Assembly: GCA_002395135.1 (NCBI GenBank)
Contig: DGWC01000077.1
Location: 134,583 to 192,379 of the forward strand
Reading direction: 5' to 3'
Source of the DNA: Prevotella sp. UBA4268
Lineage (GTDB): Bacteria; Bacteroidota; Bacteroidia; Bacteroidales; Bacteroidaceae
DNA length: 57,797 nt
Shown: positions 7,488-15,716 of the stretch, one piece after another
Position numbering within the stretch: the stretch's first letter is position 1
How the letters are laid out: each line of letters starts with the position of its first letter
Notes under the pieces: generated by a model
The model's input: the letters and a program-made list of their open reading frames with translations, nothing else
What the model was told of the DNA's origin: nothing
The model's database searches: none
Program-made: the position numbers and the translations under genes

Positions 7488-8969
7488 TTATTTCATCAGT
7501 TGATGCACGGCATCCTGCCAGCCGGCAACGAAGCGCTCTATCTCGGCTTCATTGTCTTGCGGATGAATCGTCCAACGGCTCTTGCGCAGGGCGGCAATCT
7601 CATCGAAGGAGCGGTAAGTGCCACGGCTCAGCAGATTCATCACCACGGCTCCCAGGGCAGAGGCTTCCTCCACGTCGGAACAGTTGATAGGCACGCGCAG
7701 GCAGTCGGCCTGGAATTGCATCAGCGTCTTGTTCTTCGTGGGACCGCCATCCACGCGTATTTCCTTCAGGGCAATGCCTGCCTTGCGCGTCATGGCCTTC
7801 ACAAGGTCGTTCACCTGATAGGCAATGGATTCGAGAGCGGCGCGCAGGAAATGGCTGCGAGTGGTGCCGAGCGTCATGCCGAACACTGCTGCCTTCACTT
7901 TGTCGTTCCACCACGGAGCGCCCAGTCCGGCAAATGCAGGCACGAAATAGACACCGCCGTTGTCAGCCACCTTGTTCGCCTCGGCCTCTACCTCATTGGG
8001 CGAGCCGATCATTTTGAGTTGCTGCTCCAGCCATTTCAACGTGGCTCCCGTACTGTGGATATTCCCTTCGAATGCGTAGAAGGTCTTGCCGAGTGCCGCA
8101 AAGCCAATGGAGGTGACCAGTCCGTCGGGTGCTGCGGCAAACTGTTCGCCGATATTCACCATGACAGAAGAGCCTGTGCCGTAGGTGGCCTTTCCCAAGC
8201 CTTCCTCAAAGCACATCTGCCCGGTCAGCGCACCATGGCTGTCGCCCAGCACACCGGCAATCTGAATCGGTTTGGGCAGCAGTCCGCCCAGTGTGGTTTC
8301 ACCGAACCCACTGTCGCAGGCCTTGATTTCGGGCATCATGGAGCGTGGGATGGTGAACAGTTGCAGCAGTTCGTCATCCCACTGCAGGGTGTGAATGTTC
8401 ATCAGCATGGTGCGCGAAGCATTGGTCAGGTCGGTGGCATGCACGCGCCCGTCGGTCAGTTTCCATACGAGCCATGCATCGATGGTTCCCATCAGCAGTT
8501 GGCCTGCCTCGGCTTTTTGCCGTGCTCCTTCCACGTTGTCGAGAATCCATTTGGCTCCGCTGGCGGCGAAATAGGGGTCGATAAGCAGTCCGCTCTTCTC
8601 CTGAACCATAGGTCCGTAGCCTTCTTCCTTCAGTTGGTTACAGATGTCGGCACCGCGCATGCACTGCCAGACAACGGCATTGTATACGGGTTTGCCCGTG
8701 TTTTTGTCCCACACCACCACCGTTTCGCGCTGGTTGGTGATGGCCAGTGAGAAAGAAGCATCCAGCGTATTCTCCTCTTTTAGCAGCCCTTCAATCGCCT
8801 TGAGCACATTCTGGTAGATCTCTTCCGGGTCGTGTTCCACCCATCCTGCTTTGGGATAGTATTGCTTGTGCACCACATTCACCCGTCGGAGCATTTCGCA
8901 TTTCTCGGAAAAAAGCATCGCCTTGGTGGCTGAAGTGCTCTGGTCGATGGCAATGATATAAGTTTTCAT
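7488..8969 (-). CDS. FGGY-family carbohydrate kinase (candidate apulose kinase)
   Basis: A 493-residue cytoplasmic ATP-dependent sugar kinase, similar in layout to glycerol and xylulose kinases. The N-terminal phosphate loop is IAIDQSTSATKAMLF, followed by the family block AITNQRETVVVWDKNTGKPVYNAVVWQ. GDSHGALTGQ and GKATYGTGSSVMVNIG are ATPase-core motifs, and VDGGPTKNKTLMQFQADCL is the C-terminal FGGY adenosine-binding signature. An automatic annotator would probably call it glycerol kinase. Its place 34 bases upstream of the isomerase gene and 31 bases after a split transketolase gene argues for a ketopentose substrate such as D-apulose. Family certain, substrate inferred. Confidence 0.8.
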   Translation of the reverse strand: MKTYIIAIDQSTSATKAMLFSEKCEMLRRVNVVHKQYYPKAGWVEHDPEEIYQNVLKAIEGLLKEENTLDASFSLAITNQRETVVVWDKNTGKPVYNAVVWQCMRGADICNQLKEEGYGPMVQEKSGLLIDPYFAASGAKWILDNVEGARQKAEAGQLLMGTIDAWLVWKLTDGRVHATDLTNASRTMLMNIHTLQWDDELLQLFTIPRSMMPEIKACDSGFGETTLGGLLPKPIQIAGVLGDSHGALTGQMCFEEGLGKATYGTGSSVMVNIGEQFAAAPDGLVTSIGFAALGKTFYAFEGNIHSTGATLKWLEQQLKMIGSPNEVEAEANKVADNGGVYFVPAFAGLGAPWWNDKVKAAVFGMTLGTTRSHFLRAALESIAYQVNDLVKAMTRKAGIALKEIRVDGGPTKNKTLMQFQADCLRVPINCSDVEEASALGAVVMNLLSRGTYRSFDEIAALRKSRWTIHPQDNEAEIERFVAGWQDAVHQLMK

Positions 8970-9000
8970 GTTTTGTTTTCAGTAGTAGTTTGGTGATTGT

Positions 9001-9924
9001 TTATTTCAGAAAATCGGTTGCTGCCTTCACAATGCCTTCAGCATCCAGGCCATAGTGGTGGAAGATTTCCTTGCTCGAGCCGTGAACGGCGTTCTCATCG
9101 GGGATGCCGAGGATGCGTACGGGAACAGGATTCTCCGAGATAATCTCCGTCACCATGGCTCCCAGACCGCCAAACTTGCTGTGCTCTTCCACGGTGATAA
9201 TCTTTCGCGTGTCGGCAGCGGCTTTCAATACGGCCTCGCGGTCGCAAGGTTTGATCCACGACATGTCGAGCACGCGGGCTGAGATGCCCTGCTCTTTCAG
9301 CATCTTGCCGGCCTCGAAAGCGTGGTAGACGGTTTCTCCTGCAGCAATGATGGTCAGGTCGGTGCCGTCCATCAGCATATTGGCCTTGCCGATTTCAAAC
9401 TCGAAATCGTCGTTCTCGTATACATCGGGAACGGCGGCGCGGCCCACACGTACATAGACGGGTTCGGGGAAGTCAACCAACTGCTTCACCAGTTTGCGCG
9501 TTTGGCGCGCATCGCAGGGCAGCACCACGTTCATGCCGGGGAAGGTGCGCAGCACGGCAATGTCGTGCAGACTGTGGTGGGTGGCTCCCAGGGCACCGTA
9601 GGCCACACCTCCGCTAACGCCCAAGATCTTCACGGGGTTCTGGCTGTAGGCCATGTCCACCTTTACCTGCTCCAGGGAGCGGGCCACATAGAAACAGGCA
9701 GGACCGCAGACGAATACTTTCTTTCCGCTGTGTGCCAGTCCGGCACCAATGCCCACGGCATTCTGTTCGGCGATGCCCACTTCTACAAACTGCGCGGGCA
9801 GTTCCTTTGCAAAACCGCCCAGTGTCACGCTTCCGCGTGCGTCTGATGTCACTGCAATAATATCTTTGTCAGCCTTTGCCAGTTCCAGCAAAGTGTCTGT
9901 GAAACTTTTTCTACATGCTATCAT
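9001..9924 (-). CDS. Transketolase, C-terminal half subunit
   Basis: A 307-residue subunit carrying the pyrimidine-binding and C-terminal domains of a split transketolase. Visible features are the ThDP pyrimidine-domain start (DIIAVTSDARGSVTLGGFAKELPAQFVEVGIAEQNAVGIGAGLA), with the glutamate that activates ThDP in VGIAEQN, and a C-terminal domain (EHSKFGGLGAMVTEIISEN). The partner subunit is encoded directly upstream (74-base gap). Split transketolases occur in archaea and many bacteria; beside an isomerase and a kinase they are the apulose-4-phosphate transketolase arrangement, giving dihydroxyacetone phosphate and xylulose 5-phosphate. Family certain; special substrate inferred. Confidence 0.85.
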   Translation of the reverse strand: MIACRKSFTDTLLELAKADKDIIAVTSDARGSVTLGGFAKELPAQFVEVGIAEQNAVGIGAGLAHSGKKVFVCGPACFYVARSLEQVKVDMAYSQNPVKILGVSGGVAYGALGATHHSLHDIAVLRTFPGMNVVLPCDARQTRKLVKQLVDFPEPVYVRVGRAAVPDVYENDDFEFEIGKANMLMDGTDLTIIAAGETVYHAFEAGKMLKEQGISARVLDMSWIKPCDREAVLKAAADTRKIITVEEHSKFGGLGAMVTEIISENPVPVRILGIPDENAVHGSSKEIFHHYGLDAEGIVKAATDFLK

Positions 9925-9998
9925 ATTGCGAATTATATGTAATGTTGTGAATTATGAAAATGTGGAATGCGATGTTCTCATCTTTAGTCTCTTGTTTC

Positions 9999-10829
9999 TC
10001 AGGCCTCTAACTCGGCAATGCGTGCGTCAATCTCTGACAGAGCCTGCGCATATTGGTCGGCATCGAACATGCCGTGGTGCCACTTGGCGATGTTTTCCAT
10101 GTAACTGACGCCCTTTCCCTTGGTGGTATAGGAAACCAGGAGATGCGGCTTGCCGTTGGTGTAGTCGATGCTCTCGAAGGTCTTGATAATCGACTCCATG
10201 TCGTCACCGTTCATTTCTTTCACGTCCCAGCCGAAGGCCGTCCAGCGCTCCACAATGCTGTCGATGCCCATCACGTCCTCGGTGTTGCCGCTGATTTGCA
10301 GGTGATTGCGGTCGATGATGGCCACCAGATTGTCAAGATGATACTGATTGCCGGCCATGGCAGCCTCATAGATAGAGCCTTCTCCCTGCTCGCCGTCGCC
10401 CATCAGCACATAGGTGTGCCATGGCTGGCGGTCCATCTTGGCGGCAATGGCCATGCCTGTTCCGATAGAGAGTCCGTGTCCGAGTGCACCTGAATTCACT
10501 TCTATGCCGGGCACCTCTATCGTGGGGTGGCCTGCCAGTGGCGAACCGAACTTGCCCAGCGTGTCAACCAACTCTTTCTTGATAAAGCCGCGGGCCTCGA
10601 GCGTGGCGTAAAGAGCCTCCACGCAGTGGCCTTTGCTCAGCACGAAGCGGTCGCGCCCGGCCATTTTAGGTTCTGAGGGATTCACGTTCATAATATTAAA
10701 ATACAGGGCGGTCATTACATTCAAACATGATAAATCACCGCCAATATGTCCCGCTTTGGCATTGTATACAATTTCAATCAAGCGCCTGCGGTTTTTCTCG
10801 GCCTGGAGTTTTAATTGCTTTGTTTCCAT
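9999..10829 (-). CDS. Transketolase, N-terminal half subunit
   Basis: A 276-residue subunit that binds the ThDP diphosphate. It shows KAGHIGGDLSCLNVMTALYF and DRFVLSKGHCVEALYATLE (transketolase substrate-channel histidines), SGALGHGLSIGTGMAIA, and the ThDP motif GDGEQGEGSIYEAAMAGNQ followed by NLVAIIDRNHLQ. The start METKQLKL at 10829 was chosen; 22 further upstream codons look like non-coding AT-rich sequence. It is the first gene of the six-gene operon. Upstream, CTTTGCAA occurs twice (around 10849 and 10873), and AATCTTTG on the minus strand is a near-match to the -7 consensus, so a promoter or operator probably lies there. Confidence 0.85.
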   Translation of the reverse strand: METKQLKLQAEKNRRRLIEIVYNAKAGHIGGDLSCLNVMTALYFNIMNVNPSEPKMAGRDRFVLSKGHCVEALYATLEARGFIKKELVDTLGKFGSPLAGHPTIEVPGIEVNSGALGHGLSIGTGMAIAAKMDRQPWHTYVLMGDGEQGEGSIYEAAMAGNQYHLDNLVAIIDRNHLQISGNTEDVMGIDSIVERWTAFGWDVKEMNGDDMESIIKTFESIDYTNGKPHLLVSYTTKGKGVSYMENIAKWHHGMFDADQYAQALSEIDARIAELEA

Positions 10830-11145
10830 ATATTTTGTATTTACTTTGCAAAGATTGTTATCTATTATCTTGCAAAGAAAACAAAAAAATACCAAAAAAC
10901 GAAAGAAAACGAAAGAAAAGTATGGGGGCTTAACATTATTTATCTAAATGGCCATTCACTGGTTTATAAACTGCGCACGTGCATATATCTTCATGGTCAT
11001 TATGAAATTTGTTTCGAAATGTATCAGGCAAGCCCCTCACCATTGCCACAGATGGAGAGAGGCTTGCTTGTATATGCGGTTTCACCTACAGGGAAAGAAT
11101 AAACCGATCCCAATCTTCGGCACCGCCGTCACCGAAGTTTTTCTG

Positions 11146-11787
11146 CTACAGACGTGCTCTGATTGACGTGATGCTCTGCTTGCTTTTTATCAGAATATCG
11201 GCCATTCGCGATGGTGGAACACCGGTTTTCACAAGCAGGCATATCTGTTTCTCCAAGTCGCTCATCGGTTGCATTTCGTTTAACTTGGCATGATAACTGG
11301 GATAGTCTTCGTCAATGGCACTCGAGAGTTCTGTCCATTGTTCATCTGAGAGAGGTTTTGTTGAGTTTTTAAACCTTTCATACATATCACTATGGTCTTC
11401 CCCCGTTCTGTTTAGATTCACGCAGGCAAAAATACTACCAACTGCCGCTGATATAGCCGCAAGGCATTCTTTAATCCATCCACTGTCTCTGCATTTTAGT
11501 ATCCAGAAGAAATAAATGGATGCCACTATCATGAATAGAAACGTGAGAATCCGTGCTACCGTCTTTTTCTTGTTGGGAGCGATGCATGTTCCTACGTGTA
11601 CGAACAAGAATCCTACTATTGAACAGGCAGCAATATAATACCAAGCGAAGCGCAGCGGTATGCGTTCTCGGTGAAAGAAATCAATTTGTGAGAATGCTTT
11701 ATTGAAGAGGTAAAACATCCATGCTATCAGCACTGAGTACGGAAGGATTGTCACCCACCGCAGTAAATTCTTCACTTTCGATTCCAT
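11146..11787 (-). CDS. Membrane protein with C-terminal LuxR-like HTH, truncated by TAG
   Basis: A 213-residue protein: four hydrophobic segments (about residues 12-28, 44-62, 74-92 and 98-118) and then a cytoplasmic tail with MSDLEKQICLLVKTGVPPSRMADILIKSKQSITSIRARL, which resembles the HTH of Bacteroidota regulators. These HTH domains usually continue with a tail like Y.K.F....G...DWD.FILSL. Here a TAG at 11146-11148 replaces the expected tyrosine, and the same frame continues QKNFGDGGAEDWDRFILSL to a second TAG at 11086-11088. The natural protein was therefore about 20 residues longer. Start ATG 11787 is supported by the promoter; an upstream in-frame start would precede it. Confidence 0.7.
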   Translation of the reverse strand: MESKVKNLLRWVTILPYSVLIAWMFYLFNKAFSQIDFFHRERIPLRFAWYYIAACSIVGFLFVHVGTCIAPNKKKTVARILTFLFMIVASIYFFWILKCRDSGWIKECLAAISAAVGSIFACVNLNRTGEDHSDMYERFKNSTKPLSDEQWTELSSAIDEDYPSYHAKLNEMQPMSDLEKQICLLVKTGVPPSRMADILIKSKQSITSIRARL

Positions 11788-11818
11788 TTTTGTCTGTGAT
11801 GTTAAAGTATTTTTCGTG

Positions 11819-11826
11819 CAAAGGTA
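11819..11826 (-). promoter_or_regulatory. Promoter -7 element for the LuxR-like membrane protein
   Basis: The minus strand reads TACCTTTG, an exact TAnnTTTG match, 31 bases before the ATG at 11787. Confidence 0.65.
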
Positions 11827-11894
11827 GTGCAAGTGTGGCGAATCGCCAAGAGTACAGTGTACGCATCGAGTACGCATTTGCATTTTAGTATCAA

Positions 11895-11926
11895 AAAAAG
11901 GCAGAAACCGCGATTTCTGCCTTTTT
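11895..11926 (-). terminator. Rho-independent terminator after the CoA-transferase gene
   Basis: GGCAGAAA and TTTCTGCC form a stem flanked by A5 and T5 runs. It fits intrinsic termination of the minus-strand gene ending at 11953 and would also work in the other direction. Confidence 0.85.
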
Positions 11927-11952
11927 AAGAGTATAGATGAAAAATGCTTTTT

Positions 11953-13458
11953 TTACTTCACGTATTCTGCAAAGTCGGTCAGGCGCATGTCGCCCTTGCG
12001 AGCCAGAGAGTCGTGCATGGCGAAGGCTGCCGGCAGGTTGTGACGTGTGTGTCCGCCCTTGGCAATCTTCAGATAGTCCCACAACATCTGCTTGTAGTCG
12101 GGGTGCACGCACTGCTCGATGATGTGCTCGGCGCGCTGTGCAGGGCTCTTGCCGCGCAGGTCGGCCACACCTTGCTCAGTCACGATGATGTTCACGTCGT
12201 GCTCTGAGTGATCTTGATGGCTCACGAAGGGAACGATAGAACTGATCAGTCCGCCCTTGGCTGTTGACGGGCAGGTGAAGATAGAGAGGTAGGCGTTGCG
12301 CTCGAAGTCGCCCGAACCGCCGATACCGTTCATCATCTTCACGCCGCTGATGTGCGTAGAGTTGGCATTTCCGTAGAGGTCTACCTCGATGGCTGTGTTG
12401 ATGGCAATCACTCCCAGACGGCGGATGATTTCAGCATTGTTTGAAATCTCGCTCTGGCGCAATGTGAGGTGATCCTTGAAATAGTCCATGTTGTCGTACA
12501 CCTGCATCAGGCACTCGTTGCTCACGGTGAGCGAGCAGGCGCTGGCGTCCTTCACGCGGCCGTTGAGCATCATGTCGATCACGGAGTTCTGAATCACTTC
12601 GGTGTAGATATTGAAGTCGGGCACGTGCTTGTCTTGTCCCAGTGCGCCCAGGATGGCGTTGGCTGTTGAGCCCACACCGCTCTGCAGTGGCAGGAATTCC
12701 TTGGGGATGCGGCCTTTGTGCAGTTCGTCAACGAGGAACTCTGCGGTGAGATAGCCTATCTTGTCGGTCACAGGGTCGCTGTCTTTGAAGGCGCGAGCCT
12801 CGTCGGGGATGTTGCACTCTACCACGCCCACCAGTTTCTCTTTCGGTATTGACACATAGGGAACACCGATGCGGTCGCCCACGTGCTCAATAGGAATGGC
12901 CTTGCGGTAAGGGGGATCGAGCGGCTCATACACGTCGTGGATGAACTTGGCGTTGGGGTTGTGGAAGGTGTTCAACTCCAGAATCACCCTCTTGGCCAGG
13001 CGTGCTGCCGTGGGGCTGATGCCGCCGGCGGCGGTCAGATAGACGCGGTATTCGGTGGCAGTCTCCTCAATGTCGCACACTTCGAGGATGGCCCAGTCCA
13101 CTTCGCCGTAGAAACCATAGCGCAACTCCTGTGCCATGTGGCTCAGGTGGAGGTCGTTATAAGGAATTTCTCCCATGTTCACGTGCTTGCGGAAATCGGG
13201 ATTGGTGGTGTAGGGAGCACGGTATTTGATGGCCTGTGCATTGGCCAGGTCACCGTCGGTGCTCTGTCCGGTGGAAGCACCGGTGAAAATTCCAACCTTG
13301 AACTCGCGTCCGGCTTCATGCTCTTTCACAGCGATTTTTGCAAGTTCTTTTGTCACGGCCTTAGCCACACCTGCTGGTGTGAATCCGCTAAGTGCCAGAT
13401 TCTCATTGTTCTTGATAAGGGCTGCAGCCTCGGCAGCCGTCATTCGTGTATAAGCCAT
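11953..13458 (-). CDS. Acetyl-CoA hydrolase/transferase family (succinate or acetate CoA-transferase)
   Basis: A 501-residue cytoplasmic enzyme that moves CoA between carboxylic acids, probably succinyl-CoA to acetate or propionate in fermentation. Recognisable blocks are the N-terminal ALSGFTPAGVAKAV glycine-rich loop, LTAAGGISPTAARLAKRVILELN, the YTEVIQNSVIDMM segment with the glutamate that forms the covalent CoA ester, and the C-terminal IVTEQGVADLRGKSPAQRAEHIIEQCVHPDY signature of this family. It is monocistronic, with its own promoter (13490-13497) and terminator (11895-11926). The choice among succinate, acetate and propionate cannot be made from sequence alone. Confidence 0.9.
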   Translation of the reverse strand: MAYTRMTAAEAAALIKNNENLALSGFTPAGVAKAVTKELAKIAVKEHEAGREFKVGIFTGASTGQSTDGDLANAQAIKYRAPYTTNPDFRKHVNMGEIPYNDLHLSHMAQELRYGFYGEVDWAILEVCDIEETATEYRVYLTAAGGISPTAARLAKRVILELNTFHNPNAKFIHDVYEPLDPPYRKAIPIEHVGDRIGVPYVSIPKEKLVGVVECNIPDEARAFKDSDPVTDKIGYLTAEFLVDELHKGRIPKEFLPLQSGVGSTANAILGALGQDKHVPDFNIYTEVIQNSVIDMMLNGRVKDASACSLTVSNECLMQVYDNMDYFKDHLTLRQSEISNNAEIIRRLGVIAINTAIEVDLYGNANSTHISGVKMMNGIGGSGDFERNAYLSIFTCPSTAKGGLISSIVPFVSHQDHSEHDVNIIVTEQGVADLRGKSPAQRAEHIIEQCVHPDYKQMLWDYLKIAKGGHTRHNLPAAFAMHDSLARKGDMRLTDFAEYVK

Positions 13459-13489
13459 TTTTGAATAAATAGTTATTAAGATTCGGGTG

Positions 13490-13497
13490 CAAAGTTA
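13490..13497 (-). promoter_or_regulatory. Promoter -7 element for the CoA-transferase gene
   Basis: The minus strand reads TAACTTTG, 31 bases upstream of the ATG at 13458. Confidence 0.65.
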
Positions 13498-13583
13498 ATA
13501 ATAATCTGTCAGAAACAGGCGATTATGGGTTAAGATTTGTGGTCGCCTTTATAATTTTTCACGTTTTGGAGCCTTTTTGCCTG

Positions 13584-14006
13584 TTATTTGTCCCGGCATT
13601 GGGGGCAGATGCCCTTCACCACGAAGTTGGCCGTTGTCATCTCGTAGCCCTCGGGCAGCGGCACGTCGGGGATGGGCAGGTCTTCCAGGCAGAACGTCTT
13701 GTGGCATCGCTCGCAATAGAAGTGCACGTGCATGTCGTCGTCTTCATCCTCGTGGTGGCTCAAGCAGAGTTCGTAGCGCACGCCGTCGCCGCCGTCTTCG
13801 ATGACATGCACCAGATGGAGGTCGCGGAAAAGCGTGAGCGAGCGGAAGATGCCCGACTTGTCGATGGTCAGTATCTCGTATTCCAGTTCGCTGAGCGACA
13901 TCGGTCGCCCGGCGCTTGCCAGTGCCTTCACCACCACGATGCGGTTGGCCGTGGGCTTGATGTGGTGCCGGTTGAGCAACTCCGTGCATTTCTTTTCGTC
14001 CATCAT
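13584..14006 (-). CDS. Fur-family metal- or peroxide-responsive repressor
   Basis: A 140-residue regulator. The winged helix occupies residues 1-75 (KPTANRIVVVKALASAGRPMSLSELEYEI; DKSGIFRSLTLFRDLHLVHVI). The dimerisation half carries CLSHHEDEDDDMHVHFYCERCHKTFCL, with the His and Asp metal ligands and the first CxxC, then the second CxxC in GICPQCRDK at the C-terminus (structural zinc). Which subfamily (Fur, Zur or PerR) cannot be decided; the unusual acidic EDEDDD stretch sits at the regulatory site. Two adjacent ATGs (14006, 14003) are possible starts. Iron or zinc control of the uptake region downstream is possible but not shown. Confidence 0.9.
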   Translation of the reverse strand: MMDEKKCTELLNRHHIKPTANRIVVVKALASAGRPMSLSELEYEILTIDKSGIFRSLTLFRDLHLVHVIEDGGDGVRYELCLSHHEDEDDDMHVHFYCERCHKTFCLEDLPIPDVPLPEGYEMTTANFVVKGICPQCRDK

Positions 14007-14025
14007 AATTCTGTTTTTCTGCCTG

Positions 14026-14033
14026 CAAAGATA
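14026..14033 (-). promoter_or_regulatory. Promoter -7 element for the Fur-family gene
   Basis: The minus strand reads TATCTTTG, 19 bases upstream of the ATG at 14006. Confidence 0.6.
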
Positions 14034-14085
14034 CGATATTTATCCGAAAGACATGCTGTTTGGTGCCGCCAATTCGCAAAAATGG

Positions 14086-14158
14086 AAAAGTAAATTAATA
14101 TAATTTACCGCGCAAATTAAATTGATTTACCGTGCAAATTAATTTAATTTACTTTTCT
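14086..14158. repeat. 22-base-period AT-rich palindromic repeat array, copy 2
   Basis: Three units (e.g. AAATTAAATTGATTTAC) separated by CGCGC and CGTGC and ended by TTTTC. It lies between the divergent Fur-family and sigma-factor genes. The flank just downstream is rich in GCGGCAC / GCCACTTTT-like sequence, as are the flanks of copies 3 and 4. Confidence 0.85.
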
Positions 14159-14283
14159 GTTCGGACGCTATCGGCATAGAAAAGCGGCACTGCGGAGCGG
14201 CCATTCTGCCACTTTTTTCAGAAAAAAAGATAATAATCGTGTCACAAAAAGCGTTCTCCTACGTAATAAGGGTAAAAGAAGTC

Positions 14284-14760
14284 ATGATGACGCAAGAGGA
14301 TTTCAAACAAGAGGTGGTTAGGATAAGGCCCCAAATGGTGCAGACGGCCAGGCGGTATCTCGACGATGCCGACGAAGCCGAGGACACGGTGCAAGACGTG
14401 CTGCTGCGCCTTTGGCAGATGACCGACACGCTGCGCCTGCCCCTCGACGCACTGGCCGAAGTCCTGACGCGCAACTTCTGCATCGACACGCTGCGACGGC
14501 GGAAGCCGCAGGTGAGCGTGGAGCAGATGGAAGATGTGGCCGACGACACCAACGGCAGCGAACTCCTGGAGCGCACCATGCGCATGATTGAGGCACTGCC
14601 CGCCATGCAGCAGACCATCATCAGGCTGCGCCACATGGAAGGCATGGAGATGAAAGACATAGCAGCGCTCACGGGCAGCACCGAAGTGGCGGTGAGAAAG
14701 GCACTGAGCCGCGCCCGCAGAGCACTCGCCCAGAAAGTGATGAACCACAGCGACCAATAA
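14284..14760 (+). CDS. ECF-type sigma-70 family RNA polymerase sigma factor
   Basis: A 158-residue alternative sigma factor. Region 2 is visible at residues 18-55 (ARRYLDDADEAEDTVQDVLLRLWQM, then LTRNFCIDTLRRRKP). Region 4 spans about residues 95-150 (LPAMQQTIIRLRHMEGMEMKDIAALTGSTEVAVRKALSRARRAL). The start is taken at ATG 14284 (another in-frame ATG follows at 14287); longer starts lack family similarity. It is followed by a one-TM protein gene after 3 bases, then by a secreted and an outer-membrane protein gene. The neighbours suggest it responds to an envelope signal and probably controls its own operon. Confidence 0.9.
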   Translation: MMTQEDFKQEVVRIRPQMVQTARRYLDDADEAEDTVQDVLLRLWQMTDTLRLPLDALAEVLTRNFCIDTLRRRKPQVSVEQMEDVADDTNGSELLERTMRMIEALPAMQQTIIRLRHMEGMEMKDIAALTGSTEVAVRKALSRARRALAQKVMNHSDQ

Positions 14761-14763
14761 ATA

Positions 14764-15213
14764 ATGATGAATATGAACAACGAACTGAGAATACGCACGC
14801 TCACCGAGCGATTCCTCAACGGCGAGACCACGCTCAAAGAGGAACAATGGCTCGCCCAATGCTACCGCAGCCACCGCGTGCCGGAGGATTTGCTCGCACT
14901 GCGCCCGATGTTCATGGGGTTGGAAGCGATTTCCCTGGAACATGAGCGCGCAGGCAGCAAACCCGCCAGGAAAGCAGCCATCTGGCGGCGATGGGTGGCC
15001 GTTGCCGCATGCGCAGCCATCCTGCTGGCCGGCGGCGGCACCCTGCTATGGCAGCGCCAGCAAAACGAATGCGTGGCCTATATATACGGCAAGAAATGCA
15101 CCGACCGCGACGTGGTGATGAAAGAACTGCAGCGCAGCATCACCGAGGTGACGGCCGCTGACGGCGACGTGGACGTTGAAAGCCAGTTGAACGACCTGTT
15201 TGAAATCAATTAA
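14764..15213 (+). CDS. Single-pass membrane protein, candidate anti-sigma factor
   Basis: A 149-residue protein. The N-terminal part (1-70) is predicted helical and cytoplasmic with TLTERFLNGETTLKEEQWLAQCYRS, a motif common at the N-terminus of Bacteroidota anti-sigma proteins. One transmembrane segment follows (residues 80-96, VAVAACAAILLAGGGTLLW), then a short periplasmic tail ending in an acidic stretch. It lies 3 bases after the sigma-factor gene, the usual layout of a sigma/anti-sigma pair. No zinc-binding HxxxCxxC is present. Role inferred from topology and position. Confidence 0.65.
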   Translation: MMNMNNELRIRTLTERFLNGETTLKEEQWLAQCYRSHRVPEDLLALRPMFMGLEAISLEHERAGSKPARKAAIWRRWVAVAACAAILLAGGGTLLWQRQQNECVAYIYGKKCTDRDVVMKELQRSITEVTAADGDVDVESQLNDLFEIN

Positions 15214-15224
15214 CAAGAGCAGAT

Positions 15225-15704
15225 ATGAAAAGATATTTAATCATCATAGCCATGACAGCAGTGTTTGCAGCAGCCCACGCCCAGCAGGGGCTGTATGTCA
15301 ACGAACTGTTTCAGGGGAAAATCATCCCCAAGGAGCAGATGATGGAGATCGCAGTGAGGGGAAAGAGCATTGCCAAGTATCAACTCACCTATTTCCACAG
15401 CCTGCGCTTCATTGCCAGCGGCGAGGAGTTCTCGCGCATCAAGATGCTGGTGGAGAAAGACCATGAAGCCAACATGGCGGAGTCGGGCGGAGAAGGCTCC
15501 TACAGCATAACCAACAAAAAGTCGGGCAAGGAGGTCATTTCTTTCATGTTGCGGCTGAAACCGCTGAACGGCAAGAACCGCTATCTCTGCTATAAGACAA
15601 CCGGCAGAAACGGAAAGACGTATGAAACAACCGTTGTCTACATGGAAGGGTCGCTGCCTTCGTTAGACAAACTGAAAAGCATTTTACAAGTAACAATCAA
15701 ATAA
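15225..15704 (+). CDS. Small secreted protein (DUF6108-like)
   Basis: A 159-residue exported protein: signal peptide 1-19 (ending AHAQ), then a compact domain with KQ-rich start (LYVNELFQGKIIPKEQMMEIAVRGKSIAKYQLTYFHSLRFIA) and a tail KLKSILQVTIK. The pattern resembles a Bacteroidota family that I recall as DUF6108, found downstream of sigma/anti-sigma pairs; this is uncertain. No enzyme motif is seen. It lies 11 bases after the anti-sigma candidate, clearly in the same operon. Confidence 0.55.
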   Translation: MKRYLIIIAMTAVFAAAHAQQGLYVNELFQGKIIPKEQMMEIAVRGKSIAKYQLTYFHSLRFIASGEEFSRIKMLVEKDHEANMAESGGEGSYSITNKKSGKEVISFMLRLKPLNGKNRYLCYKTTGRNGKTYETTVVYMEGSLPSLDKLKSILQVTIK

Positions 15705-15716
15705 ACAACAATCATT

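Noticed and set aside
7488..8969. Glycerol kinase for glycerol use
   Set aside because: No glycerol facilitator or glycerol-3-phosphate dehydrogenase is nearby; the isomerase and split transketolase neighbours point to a pentose.
1151..11148. Alternative genetic code with TAG read as an amino acid
   Set aside because: TAG ends several intact genes normally (hmuS, hmuV, rhomboid), and the first TAG-bearing gene also has a frameshift, so decay is the simpler explanation.
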